A stretch of DNA of 64,000 nucleotides, taken from positions 1,860,001 to 1,924,000 of the forward strand of contig NZ_LT629786.1 in the NCBI RefSeq assembly GCF_900105675.1. Reading direction: 5' to 3'. This document shows, in pieces, positions 35,809 to 45,934 of the stretch (positions within the stretch are counted from its first letter, which is position 1; every line of letters starts with the position of its first letter). The notes beneath the pieces are model-generated. The model had not been told where the DNA came from. It searched no databases and saw only the letters and a program-made list of their open reading frames with translations. The position numbers and the translations under genes are program-made. The DNA comes from Pseudomonas synxantha (GTDB taxonomy: Bacteria; Pseudomonadota; Gammaproteobacteria; Pseudomonadales; Pseudomonadaceae).

Positions 35809-37088
35809 TGGCCGTGCTCTGTCTGTTTCTGCTGTTGTTTGTGTTCATGTTCCTCGGCGTGCCGATTGCGATTTCCCTGGGGCTGTCCGGTGCGGTGTCG
35901 ATCCTGATGTTCAGCCAGGACTCGGTGAGTTCCCTGGCGATCAAGCTGTTTGAAACCTCCGACGCCTACACCTTCCTGGCGATTCCGTTCTTCCTGCTGT
36001 CCGGCGCGTTCATGACCACCGGCGGCGTAGCCCAGCGGCTGATCGACTTTGCCAATGCCTGTGTGGGCCACATTCGTGGCGGCCTGGCGATTGCGGCGGT
36101 GCTGGCCTGCATGTTGTTTGCGGCGCTGTCCGGCTCGTCACCAGCCACGGTGGCGGCGGTGGGCTCGATTGCCGTGGCAGGCATGGTGCGTTCCGGTTAT
36201 CCGAAGGAGTTTGGTGCGGGGATCATCTGCAACGCCGGGACCTTGGGTATCCTGATTCCGCCGTCGATCGTGATGGTGGTGTATTCGGCGGCGACCGAAA
36301 CCTCGGTGGGCAAGCTGTTCATGGCCGGGGTGATCCCCGGACTGTTGCTGGGCCTGATGCTGATGATCGCGATCTATATCGTCGCACGCATCAAGAAATT
36401 GCCGGCGCAACCACGGGCGACGTTCCGCGAGTGGCTCAGTTGCGCACGCCGGGCTTTCTGGGGCCTGTTGTTGTTGGTGATCATCCTCGGCGGCATCTAC
36501 AGCGGCATGTTCACCCCCACCGAAGCGGCGGCGGTGGCGGCGGTGTATTCGGCGTTTGTCGCGCTGTTCATCTACAAGGACATGAAGCTGCGCGATTGCC
36601 CCAAGGTGCTGCTGGAATCCGGGCGGCTGTCGATCATGCTGATGTTCATCATTGCCAACGCCATGCTGTTTGCCCATGTGCTGACCACTGAGCAGATCCC
36701 CCAGGAAATCACTGCGTGGGTAATCTCCGAAGGGCTGACGCCGATTGGTTTCCTGATCATGGTCAACGTGGTGCTGCTGATTGCCGGCAGCTTCATGGAA
36801 CCGTCGGCCATCGTGCTGATCCTGGCGCCGATCTTCTTCCCGATTGCGATGAAGCTGGGCATTGATCCGATTCACCTGGGCATCGTGATGGTGGTGAATA
36901 TGGAAATCGGCCTGGTGCATCCACCTGTGGGGTTGAACCTGTTCGTGACCTCGGCGGTGACCGGGTTGACGCTGGGGCAAACCATCCGCGCGGCGATGCC
37001 GTGGTTGATGATTCTGTTGGTGTTCCTGATCATGGTCACTTATTTACCGTTCATTTCCCTCGCACTGCCGCAGTGGCTCGGAATGTAA
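35808..37088 (+). CDS. dctM: TRAP transporter large membrane subunit (DctM family)
   Basis: A 426-residue inner-membrane carrier with about twelve hydrophobic helices. Family segments: FVFMFLGVPIAISLGLSG, FLLSGAFMTTGGVAQRLIDF, AALSGSSPATVAAVGSIAVA, GTLGILIPPSIVMVVYS, GMFTPTEAAAVAAVYS, and EIGLVHPPVGLNLFVTS. It drives sodium-coupled uptake together with DctP and DctQ. Last gene of the itaconate locus; a REPIN follows, shared with convergent ampC. Confidence 0.9.
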   Translation: MAVLCLFLLLFVFMFLGVPIAISLGLSGAVSILMFSQDSVSSLAIKLFETSDAYTFLAIPFFLLSGAFMTTGGVAQRLIDFANACVGHIRGGLAIAAVLACMLFAALSGSSPATVAAVGSIAVAGMVRSGYPKEFGAGIICNAGTLGILIPPSIVMVVYSAATETSVGKLFMAGVIPGLLLGLMLMIAIYIVARIKKLPAQPRATFREWLSCARRAFWGLLLLVIILGGIYSGMFTPTEAAAVAAVYSAFVALFIYKDMKLRDCPKVLLESGRLSIMLMFIIANAMLFAHVLTTEQIPQEITAWVISEGLTPIGFLIMVNVVLLIAGSFMEPSAIVLILAPIFFPIAMKLGIDPIHLGIVMVVNMEIGLVHPPVGLNLFVTSAVTGLTLGQTIRAAMPWLMILLVFLIMVTYLPFISLALPQWLGM

Positions 37089-37102
37089 ACGCAGTCAAAA
37101 AT

Positions 37103-37188
37103 GTGGGAGGGGGCTTGCTCCCGATGGCGGTGGGTCAGTTACAGATGCATTACTGACACGCCCTCATCGGGGGCAAGCCCCCTCCCAC
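37103..37188. repeat. REPIN between dctM and ampC
   Basis: A complete 86-bp REPIN located between two convergent genes (dctM ends 14 bases before it, ampC 22 bases after it). It probably limits read-through from both sides. Confidence 0.9.
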
Positions 37189-37210
37189 ATTTTATGTACT
37201 GTGTTCGGCC

Positions 37211-38413
<1,203 letters not shown>

Positions 38414-38484
38414 CTAGGTGGATTTCAGGACGCGGGCAAACGATGATATCTCGCATCAGCCATTAGAAAAATTTGGGGTAAGCC

Positions 38485-39396
38485 TTGCTGCGTTCCCACC
38501 TGCCGCTCAATGCCCTGCGTGCCTTCGAAGCCTCGGCGCGCCATTTGAGCTTTACCCGTGCGGCCATTGAGCTGTGCGTGACCCAGGCGGCCGTCAGCCA
38601 CCAGGTCAAAAGCCTCGAAGCCCAACTCAATGTTACGTTGTTCAAGCGCTTGCCTCGGGGCCTGATGCTCACCAGCGAAGGCGAAACCCTGCTGCCGGTG
38701 CTGCGTGATGCCTTTGATCGCATTGCCCTGACGTTGGGCCAGTTCGAGGGCGGGCATTACCGTGAAGTGCTGACGGTGGGGGCGGTCGGCACCTTTGCGG
38801 TGGGCTGGCTGTTGCCACGTCTGGCGGATTTCCATAGTCGCTTTCCGTTTATTGATTTGCGCCTGTCCACCCACAACAACCGCGTGGATGTGGCCGCTGA
38901 AGGCTTGGATTATGCGATCCGCTTTGGCGCCGGTGCCTGGCACGGCACCGACGCCTGCCCATTGCTGGAGGCGCCGTTGACGGTGTTGTGCGTACCGCAG
39001 ATTGCCGAGCAACTGCACAGTCCGGCGGACGTGTTGAAGCACACCTTGCTGCGCTCCTACCGTGTCGATGAGTGGAGCCTCTGGTTTCAGGCCGCCGGCT
39101 TGCCCTTTGACACGCGGGTGCCGCGCAGTATCGTGTTCGACTCCTCGCTGGCGATGATGGAAGCCGCCCTGCAAGGCAGCGGCGTGGCGCTGGCGCCGGC
39201 GCTGATGTTTTCGCGACAGTTGGAGAGCGATGTGTTCCGCCAGCCGTTCGCGGTGGGGATCACCACCGGCAGGTATTGGTTGACGCGTTTGCAGTCGCGC
39301 AATGAGACACCGGCGATGTTGGCGTTCAAGGGGTGGTTGCGTGAAGAGGCGAGTGTGCGGTCACTGGGTAGGGGCGGTCACAGGGGACTTTTTTGA
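38485..39396 (+). CDS. ampR: LysR-type regulator of ampC
   Basis: A 303-residue LysR regulator whose N-terminal half is nearly the same as P. aeruginosa AmpR as I recall it (LPLNALRAFEASARHLSFTR, then VTQAAVSHQVKSLE, VGAVGTFAVGWLLPRL, AEGLDYAIRFGAGAWHGT). It uses a TTG start with GGGGTAA upstream, which keeps the family N-terminus; there is no ATG in a suitable place. It shares a 131-base promoter region with ampC. Its last 71 bases overlap the convergent small gene at 39326. Confidence 0.92.
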   Translation: MLRSHLPLNALRAFEASARHLSFTRAAIELCVTQAAVSHQVKSLEAQLNVTLFKRLPRGLMLTSEGETLLPVLRDAFDRIALTLGQFEGGHYREVLTVGAVGTFAVGWLLPRLADFHSRFPFIDLRLSTHNNRVDVAAEGLDYAIRFGAGAWHGTDACPLLEAPLTVLCVPQIAEQLHSPADVLKHTLLRSYRVDEWSLWFQAAGLPFDTRVPRSIVFDSSLAMMEAALQGSGVALAPALMFSRQLESDVFRQPFAVGITTGRYWLTRLQSRNETPAMLAFKGWLREEASVRSLGRGGHRGLF

Positions 39397-39652
39397 AGCT
39401 GCCCGCAACGGGTGCGAGCATTTCATAGCTGTGTTCGTCATGTTGCACGCACAGCCAGTAATCACCATAAGCATCGACGTGGTCGATTTTCCATACCAGG
39501 CCGCTCTCGAAGAGGAACCAATAGAAACACTGTTCCTGCAGGCTGATCTCGGCGTAAGGCACGCTGGTGATCTGGAGGCCGAAGTTCAGCCAGGTCAGGT
39601 TATGACCCTCGGAAAATTGCTCATTGAGCCCCAGACAAATCTCACATGTCAT
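39326..39652 (-). CDS. Small protein of unknown function
   Basis: A 108-residue protein, unusually rich in Trp, Tyr, Cys and acidic residues (MTCEICLGLNEQF, FYWFLFESGLVW, HVDAYGDYWLCVQHDEHSYE), without signal peptide or membrane helix. The composition looks like a real soluble protein rather than an antisense frame, and the DNA is less GC-rich than neighbours. A CxxC pair at residues 3-6 could bind metal. It overlaps the end of ampR by 71 bases, and its tail may be a chance extension. Family unknown. Confidence 0.5.
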   Translation of the reverse strand: MTCEICLGLNEQFSEGHNLTWLNFGLQITSVPYAEISLQEQCFYWFLFESGLVWKIDHVDAYGDYWLCVQHDEHSYEMLAPVAGSFKKVPCDRPYPVTAHSPLHATTP

Positions 39653-39741
39653 CTCTAAATGCTCTTCAATGCAGGGTGTCAGATCATGGCTGTGCCCGCA
39701 GCAAAAGCAAGTAGGGCATTTCTGATCAACTCAGTCCTGGA

Positions 39742-40236
39742 TCACACCTCGCGACCATGGGCGGCCGCGGCCAGTTGGCCGGTGTCGACGCGCACGAACA
39801 CCGAGTCACCGATGGCGGTGAGTACGTCGCCGGCATACACCTCGCAGACTACGCGGCTTTTGCGTCCGACCTCGCCTTCGACCCGCGCACGCAGGGTCAG
39901 GGGCACACCCATGGGGGTGGGCTTGATGAACTTGATACCGAGGTTACCGGTGACGCAGTCAATGCGTGGCAGGCTGCCGGGTTCACGTTGCTCGGCACGG
40001 TAGTGGTAGGCCATGGCGGTCCAGTTGGAATGGCAGTCCACCAGCATGGCGATCAGGCCACCGTAGACCAAGTCCGGCCAGCCGCTGTATTTAGCCTCGG
40101 GCTGATGCTCGGCGATGACGTGCACGCCATCGTCGGCCCAGCGGCTCTTGATGTGCAGGCCGTGGGGGTTGCTGCTGCCGCAGCCGTAGCAGATGCCTTC
40201 AGGCGCGGTCGTGTCCTGCAGAGATGCGCTGTGCAT
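39742..40236 (-). CDS. PaaI-family hot-dog thioesterase
   Basis: A 164-residue hot-dog-fold protein. CYGCGSSNPHGLHIKSRW is the typical start of this 4HBT/PaaI-like subgroup, followed by WPDLVYGGLIAMLVDCHSNW, which holds the acidic catalytic residue on the central helix, and LGIKFIKPTPMGVPLTLRA on the strands. It likely hydrolyses an acyl-CoA; substrate unknown. It ends 90 bases before the small gene at 39652 and starts 52 bases after the EamA transporter gene; co-transcription with the latter is possible. Confidence 0.85.
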   Translation of the reverse strand: MHSASLQDTTAPEGICYGCGSSNPHGLHIKSRWADDGVHVIAEHQPEAKYSGWPDLVYGGLIAMLVDCHSNWTAMAYHYRAEQREPGSLPRIDCVTGNLGIKFIKPTPMGVPLTLRARVEGEVGRKSRVVCEVYAGDVLTAIGDSVFVRVDTGQLAAAAHGREV

Positions 40237-40287
40237 GTAGAGTCCTTGTTGTTATTGGGGCGACGCCTCTGTTTAGCAGGCTGCGCG

Positions 40288-41178
40288 TCAGCGAGCAAAC
40301 TTCTTCGCCCCGGCCACGCAGCCGATCACTGCCACCGTCACCAGCACCATGTCCAGGCTGACCTGTTCGTGCAGCAGGCCCGCCGCCAGCGCCAGGCCGA
40401 AGAACGGCTGCAGCAACTGCAACTGGCCGACTGCAGCAATACCGCCCTGGGCCAGGCCGCGATACCAGAACACAAAGCCGATCAACATGCTGAACAGTGA
40501 CACGTACCCCAGGCTCAGCCACGCCGGCAGGCTGATGCCGTGGAAGGACGAAGGCGCCAGCAGCAGGCTCAGTGGCACCACCACCGGCAGCGACACCGCC
40601 AACGCCCAGCAGATCACCTGCCAGCCGCCGAGGCTGCGCGACAGTTTGGCGCCTTCGGCATAACCCAGGCCGCATACCAGCACTGCCAACAGCATCAATA
40701 AGTCGCCCGCAGGAGCGGCGCTCAAGCCTTGGGCCAAGGCATAACCCATCACCAACAGGCTACCCAGGGTCGAAAACAACCAGAACACCGGCCTGGGCCG
40801 CTCACCGCCGCGCAGCACGCCGAACACCGCCGTGGCCAGTGGCAGCAGGCCGATGAAGACGATGGAGTGGGCCGAGGTCACGTATTGCAGGGCCAGGGCA
40901 GTCAGCAGTGGGAAGCCGATCACTACGCCGAGGGCGACGATGATCAGCGGTGCCCATTGCTGGCGGGCAGGGCGTTTCTCCTTGAACAGCCACAACAGGC
41001 CTATGCCCAGCAAGGCGGCGAGGGTCGCGCGGATCATGGTCAGGAATACCGGGTCGAATTCCATCACCGCCAGGCGCGTGGCCGGCAGCGAGCCGCTGAA
41101 AATCACCACGCCGATAAAACCGTTGATCCAGCCCTGGGTACTGCTGTCCAGGGTGCCGAGGGGGGAGGTACGTTCCAT
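40288..41178 (-). CDS. DMT-superfamily transporter (EamA domains)
   Basis: A 296-residue inner-membrane protein with ten hydrophobic helices in two EamA repeats (about 15-145 and 160-290). WINGFIGVVIFSGSLPATRLAV opens the first repeat and FSMLIGFVFWYRGLAQGGIAAVGQ marks the second. DMT carriers of this size often export amino acids or metabolites. The start at 41178 is preferred over an upstream ATG. It is divergent from a MocR-type regulator gene 89 bases away, a common pairing in which the regulator controls the exporter. Confidence 0.87.
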   Translation of the reverse strand: MERTSPLGTLDSSTQGWINGFIGVVIFSGSLPATRLAVMEFDPVFLTMIRATLAALLGIGLLWLFKEKRPARQQWAPLIIVALGVVIGFPLLTALALQYVTSAHSIVFIGLLPLATAVFGVLRGGERPRPVFWLFSTLGSLLVMGYALAQGLSAAPAGDLLMLLAVLVCGLGYAEGAKLSRSLGGWQVICWALAVSLPVVVPLSLLLAPSSFHGISLPAWLSLGYVSLFSMLIGFVFWYRGLAQGGIAAVGQLQLLQPFFGLALAAGLLHEQVSLDMVLVTVAVIGCVAGAKKFAR

Positions 41179-41267
41179 GAGGGCCTGTCCAAAAAAGGGA
41201 GGTTGCGTGTCGGCTATCCTAGGGTCGAAGATTAGGGCAATCAAAAAATTGTCATGGATACAGCCCT

Positions 41268-42593
41268 ATGCCCCGTGCCCGCTACAAGTCGCTGGTCGAT
41301 ACCTTCGCCGAGGCCATTCGCAGCGGCCAGATGCCACCCGGTACGCGCCTGCCCACCCATCGGCAATTGGCCGCCGAGCATGGCTTGGCGCTGGTCACTG
41401 CCAGCCGGGTGTACAGCGAGTTGGAAGCCATGGGCCTGGTCAGTGGCGAGACCGGGCGCGGCACCTTCGTGCGCGAGATTGCGTTGCCGCCGGGGCAGGG
41501 CAGTGGGCAGATGACGGTGGCGGCGGGCCTGCTGGATCTGAACTTCAACTACCCGTCCTTGCCGGGCCAGGCCGAACTGTTGCGCACGGCGTTGCGTCAA
41601 CTGGCGCTGTCCGGCGACCTGGAGGCGCTGCTGCGTTACCAGCCCCATGCCGGGCGTGTGCATGAGCGCGCCGCTGTGGCGCGACACTTGTTGAACCGAG
41701 GGCTGACGGTGGATGCCGAGCAAGTACTGGTGGTCAGCGGCGCCCAGCATGGTCTGGCGGTGACCCTGATGGCGTTGCTCAAGCCTGGGGATGTGATCGC
41801 GGTGGATGCGCTGACCTACTCAGGCTTCAAGGTGCTGGCTGAAACCCTGCACCTGGAAATCGTCGCCATCCCGGTCACGGCCAGCGGCCCGGACCTGGAC
41901 CACCTGCACAACCTGTGTCGCAGGCGCCCGGTACGTGCGGTGTACAGCATGCCGACCCTGCATAACCCGCTGGGCTGGGTGCTGAGCCTGGAACAGCGCG
42001 AGCGCTTGGTGGCGATTGCCCGGCAGCACAACGTGATGATCATCGAAGATGGCGCCTATGCGTTTCTCGCCGACGAAGCGCCCGCGCCGTTGGCGACGCT
42101 GGCCCCGGAGCGCACGGTGTATATCGGCGGGTTGTCCAAGAGCGTCGCCACCGGTTTGCGCGTGGGTTTTATCGCTGCGCCGTCGGCTTGGGTGAACACG
42201 TTGGAACGCGTGATCATGGCCACCACCTGGAACGTACCGGGGGTGATGAGTGCGATTGCGGTGGCCTGGCTCGAAGACGGTACGGTGGCGCAACTGGAAG
42301 CGCAAAAGCGCAAGGATGCCCAGGCCCGCCAGGTGTTGGCGGCGCAGGTGCTGGCGGGGGTGAGGTATATCACCCATCCGTCATCGTATTTTTTGTGGTT
42401 GCCACTGGCGGAGGATGCGCGCGCCGATCAAGTCGCCATGACCTTGCAGCGCGACGGCGTTTGCGTCTCCACCGCCGAGCCTTTCGCGGTCTCGGCCCAG
42501 GTGCCCCACGCACTGCGCCTGGCCCTGGGCTCGGTGACAATGGCGCAGTTGCGTGAAGCCCTGATGAAGGTGCGCAAGGTGGTGGCGTGGTGA
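41268..42593 (+). CDS. MocR-family regulator (GntR HTH plus aminotransferase domain)
   Basis: A 441-residue fusion: winged helix at about 1-75 (LPTHRQLAAEHGLALVTASR) and a fold-type I aminotransferase-like domain from about 90 to the end, with VVSGAQHGLAVTLMALLKPG, EDGAYAFLADE and the PLP lysine in GGLSKSVATGLRVGF. It shares a divergent promoter region with an EamA exporter gene and probably controls it in response to an amino compound. A self-standing aminotransferase activity is less likely but not excluded. Confidence 0.88.
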   Translation: MPRARYKSLVDTFAEAIRSGQMPPGTRLPTHRQLAAEHGLALVTASRVYSELEAMGLVSGETGRGTFVREIALPPGQGSGQMTVAAGLLDLNFNYPSLPGQAELLRTALRQLALSGDLEALLRYQPHAGRVHERAAVARHLLNRGLTVDAEQVLVVSGAQHGLAVTLMALLKPGDVIAVDALTYSGFKVLAETLHLEIVAIPVTASGPDLDHLHNLCRRRPVRAVYSMPTLHNPLGWVLSLEQRERLVAIARQHNVMIIEDGAYAFLADEAPAPLATLAPERTVYIGGLSKSVATGLRVGFIAAPSAWVNTLERVIMATTWNVPGVMSAIAVAWLEDGTVAQLEAQKRKDAQARQVLAAQVLAGVRYITHPSSYFLWLPLAEDARADQVAMTLQRDGVCVSTAEPFAVSAQVPHALRLALGSVTMAQLREALMKVRKVVAW

Positions 42594-42600
42594 GCAGTCC

Positions 42601-43032
42601 TCAGTATTTGTAAGCCTGGCGCCCGATCAGCAGCCATTTTCCATGTTGCTTCTGCCAGACCTGGAAGTTATCGATATCGGTTGGCGTGTCCACACCGCTG
42701 TTCACCGCCAGGGCATGGAAGTGGTTGCGCACCAGGGCGGTATCGCCATTGAGAGTGATGGTCTGGTTCTGCATTTCCAGGGTTTTGAAGGCGCTGGTGT
42801 GTGTTTCCAGGTCGGCGATGAATTGCGCCTTGTTCTGCACCTTGCCGCTGGAGTGGCCGTAGGTGAGCTTGTCGGACGTCAATGCGTGAAGCTGTTTGAG
42901 GTCCAGGTGCAGCATGGCTTGGGTCAATTGATCGACTGCCTGGGCCACATCCTTTTCTGCGGTAGCAGGCGCGGCGGCGACATAGCCGCAGAACAGGCAC
43001 AGAAAACCGATCAGCACTTTGAGCTTGGGCAT
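42601..43032 (-). CDS. Exported NTF2-like (DUF4440-type) protein
   Basis: A 143-residue protein with a signal peptide (MPKLKVLIGFLCLFCGYVAA). The mature part is one NTF2-like/SnoaL cone fold: AVDQLTQAMLHLDLKQLHAL, a strand segment LTLNGD-like (ITLNGDTALVRNHFHALAV) and the C-terminal FQVWQKQHGKWLLIGRQAYKY. Such domains bind small ligands or act as isomerases; no function is assigned. AAGGAA lies 7 bases before the start. It converges on the MocR gene with 7 bases between stops. Confidence 0.8.
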   Translation of the reverse strand: MPKLKVLIGFLCLFCGYVAAAPATAEKDVAQAVDQLTQAMLHLDLKQLHALTSDKLTYGHSSGKVQNKAQFIADLETHTSAFKTLEMQNQTITLNGDTALVRNHFHALAVNSGVDTPTDIDNFQVWQKQHGKWLLIGRQAYKY

Positions 43033-43189
43033 GGGTGTTTCCTTGTTTTTGTTGGGGTGGATACGACGAGGTATGTCGTCGTACAACCATGCAATAGTTT
43101 CGGCGTGGAAGGAAAGTGAAATTTTGCAGCGGTGTGAAGTGATTAGAGGTTAGGGTGGGTAAACCCCCCTCCATAAGCCAAGGTGCAAA

Positions 43190-43405
43190 ATGGATTTTGA
43201 CTGGCACAGCGACCGTCTCACCCGCGCTACACCCGTGACTGCGAACTACAAAAACACACAGAACGTCCGCCGCTTCATGCTTGAACAGTGCGGCCCGACA
43301 TTCAAGTTCAACCGTCCATTCATGGCGTGGATACGCAATGGCGACCCCAAGACTATGGGCGATGTAGTGGACGAGTGGCGGCGTCGCGAGGCTCCGCGCT
43401 CCTGA
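43190..43405 (+). CDS. DUF6434-domain small protein
   Basis: A 71-residue basic protein: DFDWHSDRLTRATPVTANYK, NTQNVRRFMLEQ, FNRPFMAWIRN and KTMGDVVDEWRRR. The pattern fits DUF6434, a short domain often found alone or beside SAP domains and thought to be nucleic-acid associated, though this is unproven. It has a clear start but only a weak ribosome site (CCAAGGTGC). A REPIN follows its stop. Confidence 0.8.
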   Translation: MDFDWHSDRLTRATPVTANYKNTQNVRRFMLEQCGPTFKFNRPFMAWIRNGDPKTMGDVVDEWRRREAPRS

Positions 43406-43439
43406 GCCAGGGTGCTTGATGTGAAAATACGCTCAAAAT

Positions 43440-43526
43440 GTGGGAGGGGGCTTGCTCCCGATAGCGGTGTGTCAGTACCCGATGTGCTGACTGAACTGCC
43501 GCTATCGGGAGCAAGCCCCCTCCCAC
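43440..43526. repeat. REPIN between the DUF6434 and amidase genes
   Basis: A complete 87-bp REPIN with both arms intact, located between convergent genes and 13 bases after the amidase stop. Confidence 0.9.
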
Positions 43527-43539
43527 AGTTGAATTGCGT

Positions 43540-45246
43540 TTAGCTGGCTGCCAATGGTGGCGTACGCGGCGGGATCATCCGTTTACTGCCGGTGGCTTCG
43601 AACGCCGAGGCAAAGCGCAGCAGCGCCGAATCGTCATAGGCACGCCCGGCAAACGTCAGCCCCACCGGCATGCCGATATCCGCCATCACGCCCATCGGCA
43701 CGGTGACGGTGGGCACGCCCAGGTGGCGAATCGCGAGGTTGCCGTTGGCTACCCAGACGCCGTTGCTCCAGGCGATGTCGGCAGACGCTTCGTTCACATC
43801 GGCATCCGCCGGGCCCACATCGGCCACGGTCGGGAACAGCACGGCGTCGAGGCCGAGGTTGTCCATCCAGTCTTCCAGGTCGATACGCCGGGTTTGCTCA
43901 AGGCCACGCAGGCCATCGGGCAGGGTGCCGATCTGGTCCCATGGAGTGATGCCGCGTTGGGCCATGCGCACGTATTCGTCCATGCCGGCGGCCAGGTCGT
44001 CTTCGCGGTTGGGCAGGGTGCCAGGGTCGTGGGGGAAGATCTTCGGCCCATCCACGTCGGCCAGGCGATTCAGGCTCGGGTCGCCGTTAGCGCGCAGGAA
44101 GTCGTCGAACGCCCACGCGGACAGCTCCCACAACTCATCGTGGAGAAACTCCTTGGACACCAGGCCACGGGTGAACACCGTCGGCGCGCCGGGACGGTCG
44201 CCTTCGCAGTTGGATACCAGCGGGAAGTCCACCTCGATCACTTCGGCCCCGGCAGCTTCCAGGGCCTGGCGCGCGGCTTGCCACAACTCGATCACCGTGG
44301 CACGGGTATGGATCCTTTGCCCGGTCGGCCCGCCGATCCCGGGTTTTTCGCTGGTGCCGGCTTCAGGGTCGGCATTGATGTACATGCGCGGCACGCCAAA
44401 GCGTTTGCCGGCCAGGCTTGCGCTGCCGGCCGCCAGGGCGGCGTACGACGCCGGGCGCACCGACGTGACGCTGGGGATCGGCACCCAGGGCTGCAGGCGC
44501 CACAGGTCGCCACGCTTGTCGGGGTCTTCGGCCACCACCACATCGAGCACTTCGAGCAGGTCAGCCATGGTGCGCGCATAGGGCACCACGACGTCCATAG
44601 TCGGGGTCAACGGCCAATTGCCGCGTACCGAAATCACGCCACGGGAAGGCGTGTAGGCACACAGGCCATTGTTGGAGGCCGGACCGCGACCGCTCGACCA
44701 GGTTTCTTCAGCCAGGCCAAACGCCGCAAAGCTGGCGGCAGTGGCTGTGCCGGCACCGTTGGAGGAGCCGGAGGCAAACGGCGCGGTGAGGTAGTCGGCG
44801 TTATAGGGGCTTTCGGCACGGCCATACACGCCACGCTGCATGCCGCCATTGGCCATCGGCGGCATATTGGTTTTGCCCAGGCAGATGGCGCCGCCCGCAC
44901 GCAGGCGTTCAATGGTGAAGGCGTCACGCTGGGCAACCAGCTTGGCAAACGCGGGACTGCCGGATGCAGCGGTCAGGCCCTTGACCAGGTAACTGTCCTT
45001 GGCGGTGTAGGGGATGCCATCCAGCGGCCCCAGGGTCTGGCCCTTGGCACGGCGCGCGTCAGAGGCTTCGGCTTCCTTGAGGGCGTCGGGGTTGCGTACC
45101 ACCACGGCATTCAATGCGGTGGCGGTGTGCGGGCCATCGTAGGCATCGATCCGCGCCAGGTAGGCCTGGACCAGTTCAACTGCCGTGGTCTGACCGGCTT
45201 CCAGCGCAGCGCGCAATTGGGCAATGGAGACTTCAGTAACTTGCAT
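43540..45246 (-). CDS. Amidase-signature-family amidase
   Basis: A 568-residue hydrolase of the amidase signature family. The catalytic triad region is visible: Lys in GIPYTAKDSYLVKG, the glycine/serine-rich FASGSSNGAGTATAASFAAF with the cis-Ser, and the nucleophile Ser region WSSGRGPASNNGL. A C-terminal part with LGLDAVLFPTVADVGP and LGVPTVTVPMGV completes the fold. No signal peptide. It may hydrolyse an amide such as an indole-acetamide or an aryl amide; the exact substrate is open. It stands alone, and the opposite strand's long frame is a shadow. Confidence 0.87.
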   Translation of the reverse strand: MQVTEVSIAQLRAALEAGQTTAVELVQAYLARIDAYDGPHTATALNAVVVRNPDALKEAEASDARRAKGQTLGPLDGIPYTAKDSYLVKGLTAASGSPAFAKLVAQRDAFTIERLRAGGAICLGKTNMPPMANGGMQRGVYGRAESPYNADYLTAPFASGSSNGAGTATAASFAAFGLAEETWSSGRGPASNNGLCAYTPSRGVISVRGNWPLTPTMDVVVPYARTMADLLEVLDVVVAEDPDKRGDLWRLQPWVPIPSVTSVRPASYAALAAGSASLAGKRFGVPRMYINADPEAGTSEKPGIGGPTGQRIHTRATVIELWQAARQALEAAGAEVIEVDFPLVSNCEGDRPGAPTVFTRGLVSKEFLHDELWELSAWAFDDFLRANGDPSLNRLADVDGPKIFPHDPGTLPNREDDLAAGMDEYVRMAQRGITPWDQIGTLPDGLRGLEQTRRIDLEDWMDNLGLDAVLFPTVADVGPADADVNEASADIAWSNGVWVANGNLAIRHLGVPTVTVPMGVMADIGMPVGLTFAGRAYDDSALLRFASAFEATGSKRMIPPRTPPLAAS

Positions 45247-45441
45247 CAGGTTTTTTTCGCCGCCTTCAAGTGGGGGTATGGCGGCAGTCTACGTACAGAT
45301 ATTTCACAAAACCAGCGTGGCATGCACTGGGTAGGCGGCGTGCATGATCGGCCAGATGAACACGTCAACGCGATTGCGAGCGGTAGAGCTTTGTCGCTAA
45401 TGTGGCCGCGATGACGACCATTGCACTTCAAGGAAGAGACC

Positions 45442-45756
45442 ATGCACAGACCCTATATCGCCCTGGCTGCCTTGCTGGGATTTACCCTCTACACGGTGGG
45501 GACGATGCTCACGGCCGAGCAATCGCTGTTGGCGTTTGGACGGGAACTGATGTCGCGGCCCGATACGGCGCAGGTGGTGATCGACCTGTATTTGATGGCG
45601 GTGCTGGCGTGTGTGTGGATGTACCGCGATGCGCGTGGGCGAGGGCGGTCGCTGGCGTCGGTGTTGCCGTACTTTTTGTTGACGGCGGTGTTTGTGTCGG
45701 TGGGGCCGCTGCTTTACATCGTGGTCAATGGGTTTTCCCGTCGAGCACGTAACTGA
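45442..45756 (+). CDS. DUF2834-domain membrane protein
   Basis: A 104-residue inner-membrane protein with three hydrophobic helices (YIALAALLGFTLYTVGTML; VVIDLYLMAVLACVWMY; YFLLTAVFVSVGPLLYIVV). The WMYRDARGRGRSL loop between helices is typical of DUF2834. The start at 45442 has AGGAAGAG 5 bases upstream. Function unknown. It is followed after 45 bases by the second copy of the long structured repeat. Confidence 0.82.
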   Translation: MHRPYIALAALLGFTLYTVGTMLTAEQSLLAFGRELMSRPDTAQVVIDLYLMAVLACVWMYRDARGRGRSLASVLPYFLLTAVFVSVGPLLYIVVNGFSRRARN

Positions 45757-45934
45757 GCTGATGTGGTGGTTCGTTATGACCCTGTGGTGGGGACGTATTA
45801 TGTGGGAGGGGGCTTGCCCCCGATGGCGGCCTGACAGCCGACCAGGATGTTGGGCTTTGATCGAGTACATATCCGTTATTTGGGCAACGGCCCCTTATGG
45901 TTCCGCTCTTACAGCGGCTCACTTTTGAAAAGCC

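Noticed and set aside
43534..45414. 626-codon frame opposite the amidase gene
   Set aside because: Mirror of a conserved amidase with intact catalytic motifs; the reverse translation has no recognisable domain.
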